Under the pieces are notes generated by a model that ran no database searches, had not been told where the DNA came from, and saw nothing but the letters and a program-made list of their open reading frames with translations. The position numbers were made by a program, and so were the translations under genes. From the NCBI GenBank assembly GCA_902800905.1, contig CADCGC010000018.1:1-33153 (forward strand): 33,153 bases of DNA. Reading direction: 5' to 3'. This DNA is from an uncultured Erysipelotrichaceae bacterium. GTDB taxonomy: Bacteria; Bacillota_I; Bacilli_A; RFN20; CAG-826. Below, piece by piece: positions 7,275-16,794 of this stretch; the stretch's first letter is position 1; each line of letters starts with the position of its first letter.

Positions 7275-7303
7275 AAAGACTCACAAAATTGTGGGTCTTT
7301 TTT
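7275..7303 (+). terminator. Intrinsic terminator after rpsD
   Basis: A 10-bp stem, AAAGACTCAC (7275-7284) with GTGGGTCTTT (7291-7300), contains one T-G wobble, has a 6-base loop and leads into TTT. Confidence 0.88.
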
Positions 7304-7357
7304 CTTTAAAGTACACTGCTCTTATGATAAACTCTACTAAGTAGGAGGAATCATAAT

Positions 7358-8557
7358 ATGGGCATATATGAAGAATTACAAGCACGTGGCTTAATTGCTC
7401 AAGTTACAGATGAAAAAGAAATACGCGAACTAATCAATAACGGTGGCGCGAAATTTTATATTGGCTTTGATCCTACCGCTGATTCATTACATGTTGGTCA
7501 CTTTATGGCGTTATGCCTTATGAAGAGACTTCAACTTGCTGGTAACACCCCAATCGTTTTACTTGGTGGAGGAACTGGACACGTTGGAGATCCATCAGGA
7601 AGAAGTGATTTAAGAAAAATGTTAGATGCTGAACAAATCAATCACAACGTTCAATGCTTTATGAAACAAATGAGTAGATTTATTGATTTTGATAAGGCTC
7701 TTGTTGTTGATAATAAAGATTGGTTACTTAATCTCAACTATGTTGAGTTCCTTAGAGATGTCGGTCCACATTTCTCTGTTAACAATATGTTAAGAGCGGA
7801 ATGTTACAAGCAAAGAATGGAAAGAGGTCTATCTTTCTTAGAATTCAACTACATGATTATGCAGGCTTATGATTTCTACTATCTCAATCAACATTACGGC
7901 TGCAATATGCAATTCGGTGGAGATGACCAATGGTCAAACATGCTTGCTGGTACTGAATTAATCAGAAAGAAAACCGGTAAAGACGCTTATGCAATGACCA
8001 TCACTCTTCTCCTTAATAGTGAAGGAAAGAAAATGGGCAAGACCGCAAATGGCGCGGTTTGGCTTGATGAAAATAAGACCACTCCATTTGAATTCTTCCA
8101 ATATTGGAGAAATATTGAAGACGCTGATGTTATTAAATGTTTCAAATTATTAACATTCTTACCTTTAGACAAGATTAACGAAATCGAATCTTGGGATGAT
8201 TCTCGTATTAACGAGAAAAAAGAAATTCTTGCTTATGAATTAACTAAGTTAGTCCATGGAGAAGAAAAAGCTAACCAAGTATTAGAAGCTGCTAGAAGTT
8301 TATTTGCTGGAACTGGTAGCGATGAAAATATGCCTTCGTTTGAATACGAAGGAAGCGAAAAAGAACTAGGCGTCATTGACATCCTTGTCGTTAGTGGTCT
8401 TTGTACCTCTAAGAGTGAAGCTCGTCGATTAATTGAACAAGGTGGAGTTTCTGTTGATGGAAATAAAGTTAGTTCAGTTAACGAAGTGATTAATATCACC
8501 GAACCAAGAAAAATCAAAAAAGGAAAGAAAGTATTCCTTAAATTCATCAAAAAGTAA
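7358..8557 (+). CDS. tyrS: Tyrosyl-tRNA synthetase
   Basis: This class I synthetase charges tRNA-Tyr. The HIGH-type motif is HVGHFMAL (about residue 46), after GFDPTADSL. The KMSKS-type motif is KMGKTANG (about residue 227). The tyrosine-specific signature QFGGDDQWSNM is present near residue 187. The C-terminal S4-like tRNA-binding domain is visible from about residue 330 (SGLCTSKSEARRLIEQGGV). The length of 399 residues is close to the bacterial TyrRS norm. AGGAGGA precedes the ATG. The gap upstream is only 54 bases, too short for a T-box leader, so tyrS is not T-box controlled here. A TATGAT at 7323-7328 may be its -10 box. Confidence 0.97.
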   Translation: MGIYEELQARGLIAQVTDEKEIRELINNGGAKFYIGFDPTADSLHVGHFMALCLMKRLQLAGNTPIVLLGGGTGHVGDPSGRSDLRKMLDAEQINHNVQCFMKQMSRFIDFDKALVVDNKDWLLNLNYVEFLRDVGPHFSVNNMLRAECYKQRMERGLSFLEFNYMIMQAYDFYYLNQHYGCNMQFGGDDQWSNMLAGTELIRKKTGKDAYAMTITLLLNSEGKKMGKTANGAVWLDENKTTPFEFFQYWRNIEDADVIKCFKLLTFLPLDKINEIESWDDSRINEKKEILAYELTKLVHGEEKANQVLEAARSLFAGTGSDENMPSFEYEGSEKELGVIDILVVSGLCTSKSEARRLIEQGGVSVDGNKVSSVNEVINITEPRKIKKGKKVFLKFIKK

Positions 8558-8568
8558 AATGCAAAATA

Positions 8569-8605
8569 AAAGATCTCATTCGTCAGTGTTTGAGATCTTT
8601 TTTTA
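8569..8605. terminator. Bidirectional terminator between tyrS and the pncB operon
   Basis: A perfect 10-bp stem, AAAGATCTCA (8569-8578) with TGAGATCTTT (8591-8600), has a 12-base loop and TTTT after it. The gene on the other strand ends at 8609, so this hairpin probably serves both converging operons. Confidence 0.85.
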
Positions 8606-8608
8606 TAT

Positions 8609-9709
8609 TTATTTATAAATAGGATAAGGAACTTTTTGTAATCTAGTAGAAGGATAGTTTGCTCTTCCTTCTTTTGCTTGAGGTTTGCCGTCAAGCATCA
8701 CAAGATCACCAGTAAATCCACAAGTCATATTGTTAACAAAATAAGTGCCAACACCATATAGATTAACTGGAACACCTAGTTTCTTCCATTCTTTGATTTT
8801 TTCTGGAGAGAATGAAGAAGAAACAACGATATTAACATAGTTAAATCCTTCTTTATCAAGTGCTTCTCTTAACGCGAAGATTAATTCTTTACACACTCCA
8901 TGAGGATCAAATCCACTGGTGTCTTTATCATCAAAATAATGGTCGATTAATGATTTAGAAGTATCGACTCTCACAGCTTTTAAGTCTTCTTTTAGGACTC
9001 TTGCTAATTTAAGAGTGTCGGTAACAACATCATTATTATAATCAATAAGCGCGGTTACTTTTTCTTCTGGGAAGGTCTTATGATAAATTTGAGCAGCTTT
9101 AATGACATCTCCATCACATACTTGAATTAAAGCATGAGGCATAGTTCCCATGCCTTTTCCACCCCACCACTTTCCTTGAGCGTCAGTACTTACTTTAGTA
9201 ATACCCGCTACATAAGTGGCATAGCCGTCCCCAACTTGAGTGTGATAATCATCTTGACGGTCCGCCATAGAGAAGACTGGTGTATCTCCTGCTACTCTTA
9301 AGACTTCTCTAACATTAGTGGCAACACTAGTTCTTCTTGCTAGGACTCCATCGATAACGCTTTCTAAGAAACCAAAGTTTTCATATTTACCAGTAACTTT
9401 TAAAACTGGTTCCATGTTGTTAATGATATCTCCATCATTAAGAGCTTCAATTTCTAATTCTTCTGGGTGAATCGCAAAGGTGTGTAAAATAGCGATTGCT
9501 TCATCAACACCACAAAGCATTGAATCGTCTCTTCTTTGGAACCACTGCATGGTGACAATATGGTTTGGAGCGTGTCTTTTTACGATTTCATTACTTTTTA
9601 AAAAGTAATTAGCTGCGTAAAAACCTTCTCCTAATTCTTTTTCAAATTGGAATGTTTTGTTAGTAAGTCTAGAGATCTTACCTTGCTTTTTAAGTTCAAC
9701 TTCTAACAT
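8609..9709 (-). CDS. pncB: Nicotinate phosphoribosyltransferase
   Basis: It converts nicotinate and PRPP to nicotinate mononucleotide in the NAD salvage route. The 366-residue protein belongs to the shorter NAPRTase group. Family marks are GEGFYAANYFLKS near the start, the SVATNVREVLR segment, GGKGMGTMPHALIQ (about residue 185, the G-T-x-P-H-A signature) and VRVDTSKS in the phosphate-binding half, followed by SSSFSPEKI and GVGTYFVN. It is the last gene of the leuS-coaX-dipeptidase-trmB-ytpR-like series, 1 base after the preceding stop. No enzyme of de novo NAD synthesis is seen in the window. Confidence 0.88.
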   Translation of the reverse strand: MLEVELKKQGKISRLTNKTFQFEKELGEGFYAANYFLKSNEIVKRHAPNHIVTMQWFQRRDDSMLCGVDEAIAILHTFAIHPEELEIEALNDGDIINNMEPVLKVTGKYENFGFLESVIDGVLARRTSVATNVREVLRVAGDTPVFSMADRQDDYHTQVGDGYATYVAGITKVSTDAQGKWWGGKGMGTMPHALIQVCDGDVIKAAQIYHKTFPEEKVTALIDYNNDVVTDTLKLARVLKEDLKAVRVDTSKSLIDHYFDDKDTSGFDPHGVCKELIFALREALDKEGFNYVNIVVSSSFSPEKIKEWKKLGVPVNLYGVGTYFVNNMTCGFTGDLVMLDGKPQAKEGRANYPSTRLQKVPYPIYK

Positions 9710-9710
9710 C

Positions 9711-10193
9711 TTAGTTGACCTCCGTTTTAAAGAAATCTATTCCCTCTAATACTTGTTCTTTAATTTCCACTAAAGCATCAGGGGTTTCATTTTCAATATA
9801 TAAATCGTGATATGTACAGAATCTTCCTTTAGAGATTGTTCCATCTCTTAAGAAAGTTCCTTCTTTTGCATAGACACCCATCACTCCACCATTCATCTTG
9901 GTGACATAACCCGAACCAGTCTTATATTCTAAGCGATTAAGGTTGTTATCGGTAAGAATAGAATTGATTACATCAATTAATGGATCTGCAGGAAGGAAGA
10001 TAATTCCAGAATATTTGATTTTCGCGTAGCGGATAAAGTTCCTAATACGATATCCACAAATATCTTCGTTATGATATAAAACTTCTACTTCTTTATTCAA
10101 AGAATTAGTTGATGTAGCTTTTTCATCAGAAAGAAGAATTAGCAAAGTATTGTCTAATTCATGATTGTTAAAAATGCCATAATTCTTAATCAT
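9711..10193 (-). CDS. YtpR-like protein with eroded tRNA-binding domain
   Basis: I read this 160-residue protein as a reduced relative of B. subtilis YtpR (N-terminal DUF4479-type domain plus an EMAP-type tRNA-binding OB fold). Residues about 3-88 follow the N-terminal domain pattern: LLILLSDEK, then VEVLYHNEDICGYRIRNF, then FLPADPLIDVINSILTDNNL. Residues about 94-155 resemble only parts of the OB fold: GYV, then AKEGTFLRDGTISKGRF where the family has AKVGAVxPxGxxI...LRG, and a final EGIDFF. Around 35 residues of the OB fold that carry the HPNADKL/CGAPN-type motifs are absent. It overlaps trmB by 4 bases. Function is unknown; the family match is from memory and not tested by search. Confidence 0.55.
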   Translation of the reverse strand: MIKNYGIFNNHELDNTLLILLSDEKATSTNSLNKEVEVLYHNEDICGYRIRNFIRYAKIKYSGIIFLPADPLIDVINSILTDNNLNRLEYKTGSGYVTKMNGGVMGVYAKEGTFLRDGTISKGRFCTYHDLYIENETPDALVEIKEQVLEGIDFFKTEVN

Positions 10194-10795
10194 TTTTCGA
10201 ATATTACCCGATTAATTGGGATACCTTCTTTCCTCTTTTTAGTTTCGTACTCTGTTTGAGTGTCAAATATATCATCACCTTGATAGTTATTAGTGACATT
10301 AACAAGGGTGAAGTCAGAATTTTGGAAATACTCTAATGAGTCATTAAACAAATCTAAGTTATCTGTTTTAAAGATTAGTCTTCCACCTTTAATTATAACT
10401 CTTTGATATTCTTTTAAGAATACATCACTAGTTAATCTTCTTTTATGATGTCTCTTTTTTGGCCATGGATCTGAAAAATTTAGAAAGATAGTATTAACGC
10501 TTCCATCCTTAAGAAGAGGAAGAATATTAATCGCATCAGCGAATAATAATTTCGCGTTAGTTTCTTTCGATTCAACGAGTTTCTTAGCGGTTATTCCACT
10601 ACAAGTGACGTTCTTTTCAACTCCGACAAAGAATTTGTCTGGGTTAACTTTTGCCATGTTAATGAGGAAGTCACCTTTTCCTGAACCGATTTCTAGATAG
10701 AAATCTTTTAGTTCTCCTAACTCTTCATTAGTTAAAGAAATTTCAGGATGCTCGTTTAAATATGGCTCAGCCCAAGGTTTGAATTTTGTTCTCAT
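10190..10795 (-). CDS. trmB: tRNA (guanine-N7-)-methyltransferase
   Basis: TrmB methylates N7 of G46 in the tRNA variable loop. The 201-residue protein shows the SAM-binding motif YLEIGSGKGDFL (about residue 35). The family signature follows in NTIFLNFSDPWPKKRHHKRRLT (about residue 108), and the C-terminal part includes TDNLDLF and the closing TxTEYETKK element. The length is typical. Both ends overlap neighbours by 4 bases (ATGA), so it is translationally coupled to the dipeptidase and the YtpR-like gene; all three have counterparts in one chromosomal neighbourhood of B. subtilis. Confidence 0.96.
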   Translation of the reverse strand: MRTKFKPWAEPYLNEHPEISLTNEELGELKDFYLEIGSGKGDFLINMAKVNPDKFFVGVEKNVTCSGITAKKLVESKETNAKLLFADAINILPLLKDGSVNTIFLNFSDPWPKKRHHKRRLTSDVFLKEYQRVIIKGGRLIFKTDNLDLFNDSLEYFQNSDFTLVNVTNNYQGDDIFDTQTEYETKKRKEGIPINRVIFEK

Positions 10796-12171
10796 TGTTT
10801 AAGTATTTTTCCTAAATCAACAATGGCACGAGCGTAGACCGCCATACCTTTAAATAAATCAGCTTTCTTAACTGCTTCTCCTGGAGAGTGCATATTACTC
10901 TCCCAACCTGGGAATTGCATGCCAAAGGCTACTGTATTTGAAGTTTCTTTAGCATACGTTCCTCCTCCAATTGCGAGTGGTTCGCTATCAAAGTCACCAG
11001 TTTCTTCAGCGTAGCTTTGAAGTAATGTTTTAATTAAAACACTTTCTTTAGAGAAATATAGTAATGGAGCTTCTCCCACTACTTTAACTGATAATGGTTT
11101 ATTAACTTCTTTAATTGTGCTTAATAGAACTTTCTTATCGCATGTATCAACATATCTGAAGTTACATGTTAAAGAGATTTCATTTCCATCATAAGACACT
11201 AAGCCAACATTTGAGGAGTTATGGCCCATGTCTTTACTATTTCCGACACATTTAAAGCCACTAGCATCTAAAGGTGTGTATAACTTCTTAAGTTGGACTA
11301 AAGTTGGATCTTTGGTGAATTCCGCTAAAGCGGAAATCGTCATCATACCAGCGTTAACGCCAAGTTCTGGAAGTGCTCCATGAGCAGCTTTTCCGTGAAA
11401 TGTCACAGTTGTAATGTCATCAGCGGTACGAATCTCAGCTTCATCTCTTTTATATTTCTTCATGATGAAGTTTAAGAAGTCATTATTGAGTTCAAATTTA
11501 ACAACACATTTTTCAATGACCGCATTACTAGCAACACCACCACTAATAGAAATTAGTCCTGGAACTTTTAGTTTTCCTTTAACTTCAAAAGTACAAATTC
11601 CCTTTTCAGCATAAATTAGAGGGAAATCACTATCAGGAGAGAATCCAAGTGTTGGTTCAGGTTTCTTTAAGGTGTGGAAATAATGTTCCATACATAAGGA
11701 GCCGCTTTCTTCATTTCCTCCAACAAGGAATCTGATTTGATAGCCACCTAATTCACCATTATCTCTTAAAGCCTTCATAGCGTAATAAGTAGCAAGTAAT
11801 GGTCCTTTATCATCAGCGACACCACGACCATATAAAACGCCTTTCTTTTCAACCATCTTGAACGGAGGTTCTTTCCATCCACTTCCAGCTGGTACGACAT
11901 CAGCGTGCGCCATAATGGTAAGATTATTTTTTCCTCTTCCAAATAATATTTCGACGACTTTATTGTCGTAATTGGTAACTTCAAATCCATCTTTAGTAGC
12001 TAAATCAGTAATATAAGTTAAGGCTGCTGATACACCAACACCAAAAGGATCTTTTTCGCTAACTGAGCTTTCATCATACGCTGAATTAATCGCGATGAAT
12101 TCAGATAATGATTTTAATAATGGCTTTTGATATTTAGCGGTTAATTTGTCATAAATAGTTTTCTTTTTCAT
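10792..12171 (-). CDS. pepV: M20-family dipeptidase (PepV type)
   Basis: This zinc dipeptidase of peptidase family M20 is 459 residues. Metal-site motifs are visible: MAHADVVPAG (first ligand His/Asp), GRGVADDKGPLLA (bridging Asp) and GGNEESG (catalytic Glu pair). The lid/dimerisation domain lies in the middle, with FHGKAAHGALPELG. GGGTYAKETSNTVAFG and the late metal His in NMHSPGEAVKK follow. In Bacilli a PepV/YtjP-type gene lies near trmB, as here. It probably completes peptide breakdown in the cytoplasm; no signal peptide is present. It starts 4 bases after coaX. Confidence 0.92.
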   Translation of the reverse strand: MKKKTIYDKLTAKYQKPLLKSLSEFIAINSAYDESSVSEKDPFGVGVSAALTYITDLATKDGFEVTNYDNKVVEILFGRGKNNLTIMAHADVVPAGSGWKEPPFKMVEKKGVLYGRGVADDKGPLLATYYAMKALRDNGELGGYQIRFLVGGNEESGSLCMEHYFHTLKKPEPTLGFSPDSDFPLIYAEKGICTFEVKGKLKVPGLISISGGVASNAVIEKCVVKFELNNDFLNFIMKKYKRDEAEIRTADDITTVTFHGKAAHGALPELGVNAGMMTISALAEFTKDPTLVQLKKLYTPLDASGFKCVGNSKDMGHNSSNVGLVSYDGNEISLTCNFRYVDTCDKKVLLSTIKEVNKPLSVKVVGEAPLLYFSKESVLIKTLLQSYAEETGDFDSEPLAIGGGTYAKETSNTVAFGMQFPGWESNMHSPGEAVKKADLFKGMAVYARAIVDLGKILKQ

Positions 12172-12175
12172 GTCG

Positions 12176-12907
12176 TTAGTTCCTTTCTATAAGGATGTGT
12201 AATCCCTTCAAAAGAAGGAATTCATCATAGTTTTCTTTTCCTAATTCTTGTAGGAAGTCAATCGAATTGCCTCCAGTGACCACAATTTTAAGTTTGTAGC
12301 CAACTTCTTCTTCATACTTTTTAATTAGTCCTTTGACTGTAAAAAGTTGAGAATAATAAGCACTACTATTGATTACATCAATCGTGTTATGGCAATCACT
12401 AATTGGCTTGATTTTTATATTTTCAACATCTGGTAGTAATTCTGTAGAATTCGCTAAGATGTTTTTACTCTTCTCATACCCTAAGAATATTGCGCAGCTA
12501 GAGAAGACATTATCTTTATTGATAAAGAGAATTTTTGTAGCGGTTCCAAAGTCAATAACTGCGGTCTTTGGACCATAAAGAATTCTCGCTGCCACAATAT
12601 CTGCGTATAAGTCATCTCCAAGTTCATCTTTGTTATCAATTTGAATGAAATTATCAGTGTCATCTATCAATATTGTTCGAGGGACAATTTGATATAAATC
12701 CATCAATATTTTCGATAAAGAAACAAAGACTTTAGGAGCAACAGAAGATATTAAAATATCTTCAACATCCTTAACATCCTTTGTTAATTCCTTAATAGAA
12801 TCATTAGAGATATCTTTGTTATACATTCTTCCAAGATAAAGGAACTCACCATTTGATGAGATTCCAAATTTAGAAGCAGTATTTCCGATATCAATTAATA
12901 ATTTCAT
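12176..12907 (-). CDS. coaX: Type III pantothenate kinase, divergent
   Basis: CoaX phosphorylates pantothenate, the first step of coenzyme A synthesis. The 243-residue protein has the ASKHA-fold phosphate loops: LLIDIGNTASKFGI at the start and AVIDFGTATKILFI at about 116-129, plus IVVTGGNS near 209. Two family elements are altered. The GADR-type substrate motif reads GDDL (97-100), keeping the Asp but not the Arg. The GGxIxPG motif reads SCAIFLG (137-143). Activity is therefore likely but not certain. The start overlaps the leuS stop by 1 base. Confidence 0.82.
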   Translation of the reverse strand: MKLLIDIGNTASKFGISSNGEFLYLGRMYNKDISNDSIKELTKDVKDVEDILISSVAPKVFVSLSKILMDLYQIVPRTILIDDTDNFIQIDNKDELGDDLYADIVAARILYGPKTAVIDFGTATKILFINKDNVFSSCAIFLGYEKSKNILANSTELLPDVENIKIKPISDCHNTIDVINSSAYYSQLFTVKGLIKKYEEEVGYKLKIVVTGGNSIDFLQELGKENYDEFLLLKGLHILIERN

Positions 12908-15312
12908 TAGGCTACCACAATGTTAACAATCTTGTTTTTAACAACGATAATCTTTCTAATTGTCTTTCCTTCAGTGTGTCTTTTAACAGCCTCAATGTCT
13001 AACGCTAAAGCCTCAACTTCTTTATCATCTAAGTCTGGTTTAACGTCTAAAGTTGCTCTTAATTTGCCGTTAACAGAAACTGCCACTTTAATTAAATCTA
13101 AGACAATCTTGCTTTCGTCATAAGTTGGCCAAGGTTCGAAATCAATGATGTCCCTATGGCCAAGCATTTCCCAAATTTCTTCACCTAAATGAGGTACAAT
13201 ACACGCAAGAGCCTTAATGAATCCCTCTAAATATGGGATGTAAAGCTTCTCACTCTTATAGAGTTCGTTGGTGAAAACCATCATTTGAGAAATAGCGGTA
13301 TTAAATTTTAAAGCTTCAAAATCTTGAGTAATCTTTCTAATTGTGAAGTTATAAAGGTAATCAAGTTTGCCGTCATTTTCATTAGTGAATTTACTTGTAA
13401 ATTCTTCTTCAGAGAATAGACGATACACTCTATCTAAATATTTCTTAGCACCATCTAAGCCAGTATCACTCCATGGTAAAGAGGCTTCAAGTGGTCCCAT
13501 AAACATTTCATATAGTCTAAGAGCGTCCGCTCCATAGGCTTCAACAACATCATCAGGATTGATGACATTACCACGGGATTTAGACATCTTTTCACCATTG
13601 CTTCCTAAAATCATTCCTTGGTGGAATAACTTTTTGAATGGCTCTTTGCAAGAAACAATTCCTTGATCATATAAGAATTTGTGCCAGAATCTAGCATATA
13701 AAAGGTGAAGAACAGCGTGTTCTGCTCCACCGATATATAAATCAACTGGTAGCCAGTGATCTAATAATTTTTTATCAGCAATTTCTTTATCATTATGTGG
13801 ATCAATATAGCGGATATAATACCAACAGCTTCCTGCCCATTGAGGCATAGTGTTAGTTTCTCTTAAGCCATGGCTTCCATCACTTAAAGTGACATTTAAC
13901 CATTCTTTAGCATTTGCTAAAGGAGATTCTCCTGTTCCACTTGGCTTATATTCTTCCATTTCTGGTAAGACTAAAGGTAAATCATATGTATCGAGTGGCA
14001 CTAATGATTTATCATCTTTGATAATAATTGGGATTGGCTCTCCCCAATATCTTTGACGTGAGAATAACCAGTCACGGAGTTTATAGTTAACTTGTCTACT
14101 TCCATTACCTTCAGCAATTAACTTGTTAATAATTGCTTCTTTAGCGTCTTTGATATTCATTCCATTAGCGATATCACTATTGATATGTGGAGCGTCACCA
14201 GTGAAAGCATTTTCACTAATATCACCTTCTAAGACTTGATGGATTGGCAAGTTATATTTTTTAGCGAAAGCGTAGTCTCTTTCATCGTGAGCAGGAACCG
14301 CCATAACAGCTCCACTACCATAACTTGCTAAAACATAGTCACCAATATAGATTGGAACTTCTTGTCCGTTGATTGGATTAATCGCATATCTTCCAGTAAA
14401 GACACCGGTTTTATCTTTGTTGAGTTCAGTTCTTTCCATATCTGACTTGCTCTCAACGAGTTTAAGATATGCTTCAACAGCGTCTTTTTGTTCTTTGGTT
14501 GTAATTTCCTTCACTAAAGGATGCTCAGGAGCTAAAACACAGTAAGAACAGCCATAAAGTGTATCGACACGAGTGGTAAAGACTTCAAAAGATAAGTCTG
14601 AATCTTTGATTTTGAATGTGACTTTTGCGCCTTCACTTCTTCCAATCCAATTCTTTTGCATCTCTAAAGTAGAGACTGGCCAATCTAATCCTTCTAAACC
14701 TTCAAGTAATTTGTCAGCATAGTTCGTGATTTTTAGTAGCCATTGTCTCATTGGCTTTCTAATAACTGGGAAACCACCAACTTCGCTCTTACCATCAATA
14801 ACTTCTTCGTTAGCGAGAACTGTTCCAAGCGTTGGACAGAAGTTGACTGGACGATAATCGATATATGCTAAATCATTATCGTAGAGTTTTAAGAAGATCC
14901 ACTGTGTCCACTTATAGTAAGTTGGATCACTTGTGGCGAATTCTCTATCCCAATCGTATGAAAATCCTAAGGATTTAATTTGTTTACGGAAATTGTTGAT
15001 ATTCTTTTCGGTGATGATTGATGGGTGTTGATTGGTTTTCATCGCATATTGTTCAGCAGGTAAACCAAAAGAATCCCAACCCATTGGGTGGAGAACATTA
15101 AATCCTTGCATTCTTTTCATTCTTGCTAAAACATCACTCGCTGTATATCCTTCTGGATGTCCAACGTGTAAACCTTGTCCACTTGGATAAGGGAACATAT
15201 CAAGAATGTAATATTTTGGTTTTGAAAAGTCATAGGTATCACATTTATATGTCTTATTGTCTTCCCAGACTTTTTGCCATTTTGGTTCTATTTTTTTATA
15301 ATCGTATCCCAT
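12907..15312 (-). CDS. leuS: Leucyl-tRNA synthetase
   Basis: This class Ia synthetase charges tRNA-Leu. The 801-residue protein shows the HIGH motif in [19 protein letters not shown] (about residue 47) and an editing (CP1) domain with [13 protein letters not shown] and [16 protein letters not shown]. The LeuRS-specific [16 protein letters not shown] follows, then the KMSKS loop at about residue 575 ([17 protein letters not shown]). The C-terminal anticodon and leucine-specific domains are complete. The gap to glgA is only 56 bases with no T-box; GAGGTGAT lies before the ATG. It heads a tight run ending in pncB. Confidence 0.97.
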   Translation of the reverse strand: MGYDYKKIEPKWQKVWEDNKTYKCDTYDFSKPKYYILDMFPYPSGQGLHVGHPEGYTASDVLARMKRMQGFNVLHPMGWDSFGLPAEQYAMKTNQHPSIITEKNINNFRKQIKSLGFSYDWDREFATSDPTYYKWTQWIFLKLYDNDLAYIDYRPVNFCPTLGTVLANEEVIDGKSEVGGFPVIRKPMRQWLLKITNYADKLLEGLEGLDWPVSTLEMQKNWIGRSEGAKVTFKIKDSDLSFEVFTTRVDTLYGCSYCVLAPEHPLVKEITTKEQKDAVEAYLKLVESKSDMERTELNKDKTGVFTGRYAINPINGQEVPIYIGDYVLASYGSGAVMAVPAHDERDYAFAKKYNLPIHQVLEGDISENAFTGDAPHINSDIANGMNIKDAKEAIINKLIAEGNGSRQVNYKLRDWLFSRQRYWGEPIPIIIKDDKSLVPLDTYDLPLVLPEMEEYKPSGTGESPLANAKEWLNVTLSDGSHGLRETNTMPQWAGSCWYYIRYIDPHNDKEIADKKLLDHWLPVDLYIGGAEHAVLHLLYARFWHKFLYDQGIVSCKEPFKKLFHQGMILGSNGEKMSKSRGNVINPDDVVEAYGADALRLYEMFMGPLEASLPWSDTGLDGAKKYLDRVYRLFSEEEFTSKFTNENDGKLDYLYNFTIRKITQDFEALKFNTAISQMMVFTNELYKSEKLYIPYLEGFIKALACIVPHLGEEIWEMLGHRDIIDFEPWPTYDESKIVLDLIKVAVSVNGKLRATLDVKPDLDDKEVEALALDIEAVKRHTEGKTIRKIIVVKNKIVNIVVA

Positions 15313-15368
15313 ATTAAAATCACCTCAATGTCGTTAAATGACGTAAAAATATATTTTTGTTGAACTAA

Positions 15369-16793
15369 CTAAATGATTGATTTATATAGTTCGTGATAAC
15401 ACTCGCCACTTCTTTGCCAACTGTTATCGGTATTCAGGGCGTTTCTTACTAGTTTTCGGAATGTTTCTTTATGATTCCAATAAATATCATGAGCATATAA
15501 ACAAGTTCTATTCATATCCCAAGTAGAGAAATCATCAAAGCCAAATCCGTTACTGCAATCATCATTATGCCCATCATAATTGATGACCGAATCTTTTAAG
15601 CCACCAGTTCTTCGAACAATCGGAAGAGCACCATATCTTTGAGCAATCATTTGGCCTAAGCCACATGGTTCAAATAAGGATGGCATTAAGAAGAAATCGC
15701 TACCTGCGTAAATTTGGTGAGCAAGTTGGTTATTATACCCAACATAAATTCCAACATGATCAGGAAATTCTTTATGGAGTTTTTCCATCTCTTGTTCACA
15801 AGCATATTCGCCACTACCAAGAAGAACAACATTAGCGCCTCTATTCACTAATTCTCTAACTGCAGAGAAGACAAGGTTCATACCTTTTTGCCATGTCACT
15901 CTACTCACAAGTGAATAAAGCGGCGCATTCTCATCTTTTAAGCTAAAGTGTTTTAAAACAGCGAGTTTGTTCTCTTGTTTGCCTGAAAGATAGTTTTTGA
16001 CATTAAATTCTTTAGCGATAAATTTATCTTTGCTTGGATTGAATTCTTCATAATCAATTCCATTAAGGATTCCACAGAAATCATATTCGCGGAAACGAAG
16101 AACTTCGTTTAATCCCATACTTCCTTCAGGAGTTAGTAGTTCGTTCCTGTGGTTAGGAGAAACAGTTGTTACTTTATTCGCATAAATAATTGCAGATTTA
16201 AGAGTAGACACCCTTCCTCCAAATTCAACTTGTCCACTATAGAAGAGACGATCTGGTAAGTTATATAAGTTACCTAACGCATATCTATCTAAGATTCCTT
16301 GGAAAGCAGGATTATGAATTGTGAAAACAAATTTAGTATTTTTGTAGAAGTCCATTCCGTTTTCTCTGATATAGCAGAATAACATTCCGGGTTGCCAGTC
16401 ATGGGCGTGGATGATATCTGGTTTGAAGTTGATGATTGGCATTATATTAGCAACCGCCATTGTGTAGAACGCAAAACGTTCACCATCATCGTCAAATCCA
16501 TATATCGCATCGCGTTCAAAATAATGTTGGTTTTCAATGAAATAGTAATGAATTCCATCCTTTAAAAGATATAAAACATTAGCGCTTTCTTTTCTCCAAC
16601 TTAAATTGATATTCACTGTAGCGACATATTTGTAATCAAGTCCTAAAGACTTAATTTTGTTATATAAAGGAAGGAAGATTGCTACTTCTTCTCCTAAATT
16701 CACCATTTCTTTGCTTAATGCATAGGTGACATCTGCTAATCCACCAGTTTTGATGAAAGGATTAGCTTCGCTACAAGCCATTGCGATTTTCAT
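15369..16793 (-). CDS. glgA: Glycogen synthase
   Basis: GlgA extends alpha-1,4-glucan from ADP-glucose (GT5 family). The chosen ATG at 16793 gives 474 residues starting MKIAMACSEANPFIKTGGLADV, the standard GlgA N-terminus with the ADP-glucose-binding KTGGLADV. The open frame continues 14 codons upstream into the end of glgD without similarity to the family. The C-terminal Rossmann domain carries SLFEPCGLGQM and RRTGGLKDSV. Its start lies 1 base after the glgD stop, giving a glgC-glgD-glgA operon. No branching enzyme or phosphorylase gene is in the window. Confidence 0.96.
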   Translation of the reverse strand: MKIAMACSEANPFIKTGGLADVTYALSKEMVNLGEEVAIFLPLYNKIKSLGLDYKYVATVNINLSWRKESANVLYLLKDGIHYYFIENQHYFERDAIYGFDDDGERFAFYTMAVANIMPIINFKPDIIHAHDWQPGMLFCYIRENGMDFYKNTKFVFTIHNPAFQGILDRYALGNLYNLPDRLFYSGQVEFGGRVSTLKSAIIYANKVTTVSPNHRNELLTPEGSMGLNEVLRFREYDFCGILNGIDYEEFNPSKDKFIAKEFNVKNYLSGKQENKLAVLKHFSLKDENAPLYSLVSRVTWQKGMNLVFSAVRELVNRGANVVLLGSGEYACEQEMEKLHKEFPDHVGIYVGYNNQLAHQIYAGSDFFLMPSLFEPCGLGQMIAQRYGALPIVRRTGGLKDSVINYDGHNDDCSNGFGFDDFSTWDMNRTCLYAHDIYWNHKETFRKLVRNALNTDNSWQRSGECYHELYKSII

Positions 16794-16794
16794 A

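Noticed and set aside
7304..7357. T-box leader for tyrS or leuS
   Set aside because: The free space upstream of tyrS (54 bases) and leuS (56 bases) is too short for a T-box, and no T-box sequence is visible.
8233..8694. Minus-strand open frame of 153 codons overlapping tyrS and pncB
   Set aside because: It is antisense to the well-supported tyrS and spans the bidirectional terminator; composition looks like a shadow frame.
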